Assembly (NCBI RefSeq): GCF_021917145.1
Contig: NC_061082.1
Coordinates: 21,364,596-21,428,595, forward strand
DNA length: 64,000 nt
Direction: 5' to 3'
Source of the DNA: Hypomesus transpacificus
Taxonomy: Eukaryota > Chordata > Actinopteri > Osmeriformes > Osmeridae
A program made the translations under genes and the position numbers. The notes beneath the pieces are model-generated. The model was not told the origin of the DNA. It did not search any database and saw only the letters and a list, made by a program, of their open reading frames with translations. Positions 58,718-64,000 of the stretch are shown in pieces. How positions within the stretch are numbered: position 1 is the first letter of the stretch; every line of letters starts with the position of its first letter.

Positions 58718-61325
58718 AGGAGAGTGGAGTGAAGGGGTGGTGGGTGGGGGGGTTATAAAACGGAGCTACCAACAAAAGTCCAAACGACAGAGCCCCGAAA
58801 AAGCCAAATGTATATTTTAGGAGCAGGGAGGCCTCCCTGTGGTGTTTCTGCATATGTAAGTGTCCCCAGGCCAGCATAGCTACCATTAACCCAGCTCTGT
58901 CCTCTGTACGGCATGTAAACATGCCACACTAGCCTTTTCTGGCAGTGTGGCCTTGTCTGGCTCTGACTACCCCTGAGGCTTGGGGAGCTTGCTAATAGCT
59001 CTCTCTAGTCAGCCATTTGCTGAATGGAAAAGGAAGAAAACGGCGGTTCCAAATGTATCAACGAAAAAAGAGAATATTATTTAACGTCAATATTACTGCC
59101 CTGCTTGTACAGAAAATATAGAAAGTGAGATTTCTGACACACCATCACTTTGAAATGGTGAATCAAATGCACAGCTTAATCTCCCCTGCCTCTAGCTTCC
59201 CCCTTCCTTCCTCTGCCTCTCCCTGCCTCTATCGTCCCCCTACCTCCTTCCTCTGCCTCCCTCTTCTGCCCCAACAGAGGCACTGATCTTGTTCTGGCCA
59301 GCCCATGTTGGCATCCCTGTATTAAATTTGCCCCGGCCTCCTCTGACGTCCTGATTGGAGGGCTGGAGGAGCTTACTCTCACTAAATTACACACAGGCTT
59401 CACAGGGACATGGATGCCTTGATGATTTTTTAAAAATACATATAAAATAATATAAAAAGAAAAAAGTGACAAAACACCTTATATGTTTGTGCGTGTGCAG
59501 AGTACAGCAAGCTGGCTGGAGATCAGGTGTGGTAGACATTAGGCTGTGGACACTCTGTGTGTCTGAAACAGAAGGTAACACCTACTGTCACAGTCGGCAG
59601 GGCAAAGCACAGTGACAGGGCAGAGGAACCGGGCACCACAGACTGAGAAAACACACAAACACACACAAACTCACTCACACACAGTCAACCAGGCCGTACC
59701 AGCACACTCATCTAGATATCTGCTTCAGTTCCAAGACAGAGGCCTACATTGACAGCTTCTGCCCTGGTAGTGTGTAATATATGGCAAGAATGTAGCTTGT
59801 TGCTTCATTTCTGTTCAAGCCCCACCCTCCCCTCTCCCCCCGCTTCTGTCGTTGAATGTTCAAAAGGCCAGCCCTTCCCTGATGCTTCAACTGCTTTGGC
59901 GCTTGTCGTCTTCGCTCGCTCGCACTGCGTGACCTCTGTATCCACCACTGACCAGGGGGGGGGGGTCTTCCCAAAGTAACTCTGGTAACCAGTCCCTATG
60001 TCGACCCTGCAACTGTACTGTTATCCTGGTGTCACCGACACCCACAGAGACACACAGACGAACACGTCTTCAGTTAGCTTTAACTAAGCCTCGGGACTGA
60101 GGTCAATGGCTCCCCAATCTTTTCTCTGAGTGTGTTTTGCGGTAATGTCCTTCGCAAGTTCCCACGTCACATCACCGGGATTCCCGAAATATTGACAGGG
60201 GTACATATGGACGCAGAGAACCTGGATGTGGGTGATTGGTGGATTTCCGGGCAGAGGATCAAGTAACTCTGCAACCCTGACGTTGTTTCATGTTGTCAAG
60301 CACCTTCATCACTTTGTGGTGTTGTACAACACAGCATAAAGTCTGGAGATGAGTTTAGTGAGGTTAGTTTGCATAGATTCATCGTGATGGATACATGCTG
60401 GCTGATATCTGACCAATCAGAAGGGGCATGTGGGTGATATCAGCGCTGCTATTGGACAGTTCCCCTCGTGAACATGACGGCTCCCCTTCAGGTGTAAATC
60501 AATATTGTCAGATCACTAAGTGGCCGTTTGCATGTTGTAAGCAGATGAAACAGATACTATATAGATATATATATAGATAGATATGTTTTTCATTTCTTTC
60601 AGCCATTTATCACTTATCCCAGAGTATTTTCTCTGTTGAAATATATGTAGATTCAACATACTCTTAAATACAAACACATGTTCTCAATCAGACACACACA
60701 GACACAGCAGCACCTACACACCGATACAAACATTCATACTTATAAGTCATGGAATAAACAAGCAGGAGTCACATTTTATATCCTGTTGAAGTTAAATTGA
60801 ACTAACCTTCTAGTTATACGTAAATGCTGTAGTGTTACGCTCTGAAATACCTTTTACTTTATGCTCCTTATGATTTTGTAAGAAATGCAAAATTAATTCT
60901 GTACCTTGTGTTAAACTTTGAAATGATGATCAAGCCAACACTGTAACGTGAATCTGACTCATATATTCACCGTCCATATCTATTCCTTACCCATTTGAAA
61001 AAATAAAAAAAATAAAAAAATAAATATAAAAACGCTCAAAAAAAGAGAGAACATTTCTACAAAAACTTATACTGAAAAAAAGATGAAACGTTGATGTATT
61101 CTGTTTGTGTGTAGTGACTGTCTCCCTGGACAGCGAGTGCCTGGCTGGCACTGATAAGGCTTGGACATCACCTAGGGTCCTACAGATCTGTTGACAAACC
61201 TTTTTGTACACCTGCTCATAAGTGTAACGGTGATAATAGTGATTCTTAATTTTTATCATTTCATGAATCTGGTAATGTGTTTTGTTTATAAATCACAAAA
61301 TAAACTTTTCTTTCTTAAATATCTG
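58718..61325 (+). other. pcdha: 3' UTR of the alpha transcripts
   Basis: About 2.6 kb from the stop to just after an AATAAA at 61299. Ends inferred. Length resembles mammalian alpha 3' UTRs. An earlier AATAAA lies at 60753. A/T-rich near the end, with A-runs at 60999-61030. No other gene seen. Confidence 0.65.
61299..61304 (+). terminator. Polyadenylation signal AATAAA
   Basis: AATAAA followed by a T-rich stretch and GT-containing sequence. The most likely 3' end of the alpha locus. Confidence 0.6.
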
Positions 61326-61479
61326 AACATTGGTTTTATTTTATCTGGATTTACAGTAAAATATGGACGCTCACATGTGAGTTCACACACAGAAGGTTAC
61401 AGTAGGTATAAGGTAACATAAGGTAACTTATGTTACAACATAAGGTAGTTCCTTATGTTGTTTTTGAATGGTGTTGTTA

Positions 61480-61564
61480 ATTTATGGTTGTCTGTGGTTG
61501 TGCATCTTGCTTTGGCCATACGGTAATGACTGTCATGCTAATAAAGCTAAATTGAATTGAAGGA
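61480..61564 (+). mobile_element. LINE-type 3' end fragment
   Basis: GTCATGCTAATAAAGCTAAA then TTGAATTGAA resembles the 3' end of fish L2/RTE-like retroposons, which finish in TTGAA repeats. Family not certain. Confidence 0.5.
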
Positions 61565-61750
<186 letters not shown>

Positions 61751-62277
61751 TACGAATACAACCCAGAGCATACATAACCGAAGTTAACGCTATCCTAGTG
61801 TGAAAGACACACTTGATTTCTGAGTGGTTTAAGACAGAATATATACAATCCTTTCGCTGTCTGTGCCTCGTAAGTAGGCCCTATTTAGCTGCCCGGAGAT
61901 GTGCCTGAATGATTCCTCTCTGCTGCTTTTTTCTGCTAGCCGAGCGAAAGGGTTTTCTAAGGCTCGAGCGAACTGAGCTACTGTTTCTGCTCTCTCCCCG
62001 AGGCAGGCCTGGCTGTACACCCAACCATGGTGTCTGGGGGTCGCATCATTCACAGGATGCTTCACTTGCAAGGACCGAGCTGGGAGAAAAAGAAGCTAAT
62101 GCGTTGCCGAGCATAAGTGGAGAACTCGCGCGTGCTCGTACAAACAAACACACACACACACACACAGGCATTCATACATGTATCTATAGGGTTTGTCAAA
62201 ATGTGCAGTTTATTGGTTAGTCGAAGCGAGTTATATATTGAAAATGTCCTTCGCATTTAGCGGTTAAGCAGGCGACG

Positions 62278-62298
62278 ATTGCTGTCCATGGTGCTGAA
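62278..62298 (-). promoter_or_regulatory. Canonical-spacing RE1/NRSE in the alpha-gamma spacer
   Basis: On the minus strand: TTCAGCACC, 2-nt spacer AT, GGACAGCAAT. The left half is perfect; the last three bases of the right half deviate. It lies between the alpha 3' end and the first exon of the next cluster. Confidence 0.7.
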
Positions 62299-62396
62299 CC
62301 GGTATGCGCTACCAAAGATAGAGCTTTAGTCTAAGCATCCTGTTTGCGTACGGTAAAACTTAGAAAATGTATACAAATGCTCAAAATACGAATTTG

Positions 62397-62487
62397 TCTT
62401 GGCCAGGTCTCCCTCGAAAAATATATTTTTAATCTCAATGGGACTTCCTGGTTAAATAAAGGTTAAATAAAAAATCAAATAAAACAT
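62397..62487 (+). mobile_element. Retroposon 3'-tail fragment
   Basis: TTAATCTCAATGGGACTTCC then GGTTAAATAAAGGTTAAATA: a widespread fish repeat tail, placed between the RE1 and the CSE of the next exon. Confidence 0.6.
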
Positions 62488-62563
62488 ACTCAGCAGCGCG
62501 GCCAATGTGGCTGCTTGGCCACCATATGTGATTTAAAGCATCTGTCATGTTGTCTTCCAAAGC

Positions 62564-62593
62564 CTCACGGTGTCGCTATTCACTAAACGGTGG
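62564..62593 (+). promoter_or_regulatory. CSE-type promoter element of the first gamma-type exon
   Basis: CTCACGGTGTCGCTATTCAC then TAAACGGTGG, about 230 bp before the ATG. The GTGTCGCT core is the same as in class B alpha promoters. No CTCCTCCTT box, only a loose CTCCCATTCTT. Confidence 0.7.
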
Positions 62594-62801
62594 ACTCAGT
62601 TTGAGAACACTCCCATTCTTTCCCATATCATTATGTTATTAGAGCTGCAAAAGAGACATCTACAGTCGTCGCACTGCAAAGACTAGAGCTGAAGAGCTTA
62701 TGAATTGTTCGTTTACATTTTTACAATAGTTGAGCGTTTTCCCTTGCAGGAAAACTGCTTGCTAACAGATTTCGGTTTTTGATTCTATTTTTTAATTTAA
62801 G

Positions 62802-64000
62802 ATGTCGAAGGTGCGCTCATCCTGCGGATTAAAATGGCGAATCGAGTTGTGTTTGTTTTTGCTTAAAATTATGCAGACCGTCGCAACAGACATTCGCTAT
62901 TCTGTCCCTGAAGAGACTAAAACGAAGCATGTTATCGGAAGCTTGAGTAAGGACCTCGATTTGGAATTTCGGCGACTGAAGATTCGCAAGGCCCGTGTGG
63001 ACTTCCACGGCGAAAAACGCTATTGTGGAATAGACTTGGACACTGGGAATTTCATTGTTCTTGAGCGCATCGACCGGGAGGTGCTTTGTGAAGCTACTAC
63101 TCCCTGTCTCTTACACTTTGAGTTTATCCTCGAGAACCCACTGGAGCTTCACAATATTGCGCTGGAGATACAAGACATTAATGACAATGCGCCCGTTTTC
63201 CAGAAGGATATAATCAAGTTAGAAATCAGTGAGACGGCTCCAACCGGCAGTCGATTTCAAATAACGTCTGCTCGCGACTTAGATGTTGGAGTGAATTCAG
63301 TTCAACAATATGTCCTTGGTCAGAATGAACATTTCGTTTTGGAGGCAAAGGGAAAAAACGAAAGATATGTGGAACTTGTTTTGAAAAATAATCTCGACAG
63401 GGAGAAGGAGAGGGATCATTCAATAACACTGACAGCAATTGACGGCGGTAGTCCTGTACGATCAGGGAGTGCCATTATTCAGGTTCTCGTCATAGATTTT
63501 AATGACAATGCCCCTGTATTTTCACAATCTATTTACACGGTTAGAGTCCTCGAAAATGCATCAAAAGGTACTTTTCTTGTAAAGGTTATTGCAACTGATG
63601 AAGATGAAGGTGTAAATGGTATTATAACATACTACATTAATCATGTGTCTGATAGCACGAAACGTTTATTCCAAATTGATCGAAATAGCGGGGAAATTAC
63701 TGTAATAGGAGAACTTGACCATGAAAAGGCTTCTTCTTACGAAGTGGAAATACAGGCAGAGGATGGCGGGGGACAGGCAGGTCACTGCAAAGTGCTGGTA
63801 GAGATTACGGACATCAATGACAATGCCCCTTCTATAACTGTTAAATCAGTTAACAATCCAATCCCGGAGAACGTTCCACCCGGCACTGAAATAGCCATAA
63901 TCAACGTAAAGGATCCGGACTATGGTGAAAACAGTAGAGTGACGTGTGTCGTTTCAGAATCTGTACCGTTTAAACTTCAGTCTTCTATCAAAAACTATTT
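62802..64000 (+). CDS. pcdhg: First variable exon of next protocadherin cluster (gamma-type), 3' cut by window
   Basis: 399 codons open to the window end. Signal peptide about 1-29 (MSKVRSSCGLKWRIELCLFL...), mature start about TDIRYSVPEETKTKHVIG. Cx5C CEATTPC at about 96; linkers DINDNAP at about 125, DFNDNAP at 232, DINDNAP at 337; EC4 begins in the last part. IRYSVPEE and KDLDLEFRRL are closer to gamma/beta protocadherins than to the alpha exons here. Position after the alpha constant exons matches teleost clusters, where gamma directly follows alpha. Membrane and cytoplasmic parts lie outside, so gamma versus beta-like cannot be settled. Confidence 0.88.
   Translation, partial: MSKVRSSCGLKWRIELCLFLLKIMQTVATDIRYSVPEETKTKHVIGSLSKDLDLEFRRLKIRKARVDFHGEKRYCGIDLDTGNFIVLERIDREVLCEATTPCLLHFEFILENPLELHNIALEIQDINDNAPVFQKDIIKLEISETAPTGSRFQITSARDLDVGVNSVQQYVLGQNEHFVLEAKGKNERYVELVLKNNLDREKERDHSITLTAIDGGSPVRSGSAIIQVLVIDFNDNAPVFSQSIYTVRVLENASKGTFLVKVIATDEDEGVNGIITYYINHVSDSTKRLFQIDRNSGEITVIGELDHEKASSYEVEIQAEDGGGQAGHCKVLVEITDINDNAPSITVKSVNNPIPENVPPGTEIAIINVKDPDYGENSRVTCVVSESVPFKLQSSIKNY

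Overview
The window is vertebrate nuclear DNA, very probably from a teleost fish, and holds the 3' two thirds of a clustered protocadherin alpha locus followed by the first variable exon of the next (gamma-type) cluster. The evidence is a tandem row of intronless exons of about 2.35 kb on the + strand. Each encodes a signal peptide, six cadherin repeats, one membrane segment and a short cytoplasmic tail, and each ends in a splice donor in the same phase. Three small downstream exons encode the lysine-rich Pcdh-alpha constant tail. A fish-type tRNA-derived SINE, abundant (CT)n/(CA)n arrays, and the absence of a beta cluster between alpha and gamma fit a bony fish. The species cannot be named from sequence alone.

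Layout. 1-37.5 kb: thirteen alpha variable exons, called V1-V13 here in window order. V1 is cut by the window edge. V4 is a 5'-truncated, promoterless remnant. The other eleven look intact. The spacers are 0.5-1.1 kb and each carries two control elements: a RE1/NRSE-like REST site downstream of most exons, and a CSE-type CTCF/promoter element about 205-250 bp before nearly every start codon. 37.5-46.2 kb: repeat-rich gap with a SINE, a fold-back hAT-like MITE, microsatellites and a 23-bp minisatellite. 46.6-49.1 kb: a GC-rich, diverged C-type exon resembling PCDHAC2. 49.1-58.4 kb: introns and constant exons 1-3 (51786-51844, 54006-54091, 58410-58717), with a 3' UTR of about 2.6 kb to a polyadenylation signal at 61299. 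61.4-62.8 kb: short inter-cluster spacer with repeats, a REST site and a CSE. 62802-64000: first exon of the next cluster, open at the window end.

How it works, from what is known of the family: each variable exon has its own promoter. A neuron activates a few of them, and the transcript is spliced from that exon's donor (LPTCEK|gt) to the shared constant exons. All donors and constant exons here keep compatible phase, so every intact variable exon plus C2 yields a full alpha protocadherin. The extracellular repeats give homophilic recognition; the shared tail signals to the cytoskeleton.

Most notable: (i) REST half-sites with a fixed 8-nt expanded spacing behind nine alpha exons, against a canonical spacing behind V12; (ii) near-identity of the EC5-EC6-TM-cytoplasmic part of all alpha variable exons, plus an isolated conserved tract in EC2; (iii) a deletion that fused V3's 3' flank to the middle of V4; (iv) spacer duplications showing that the homogenised unit runs from one exon's 3' end into the next exon's promoter; (v) a duplicated exon-end/donor fragment behind V13.
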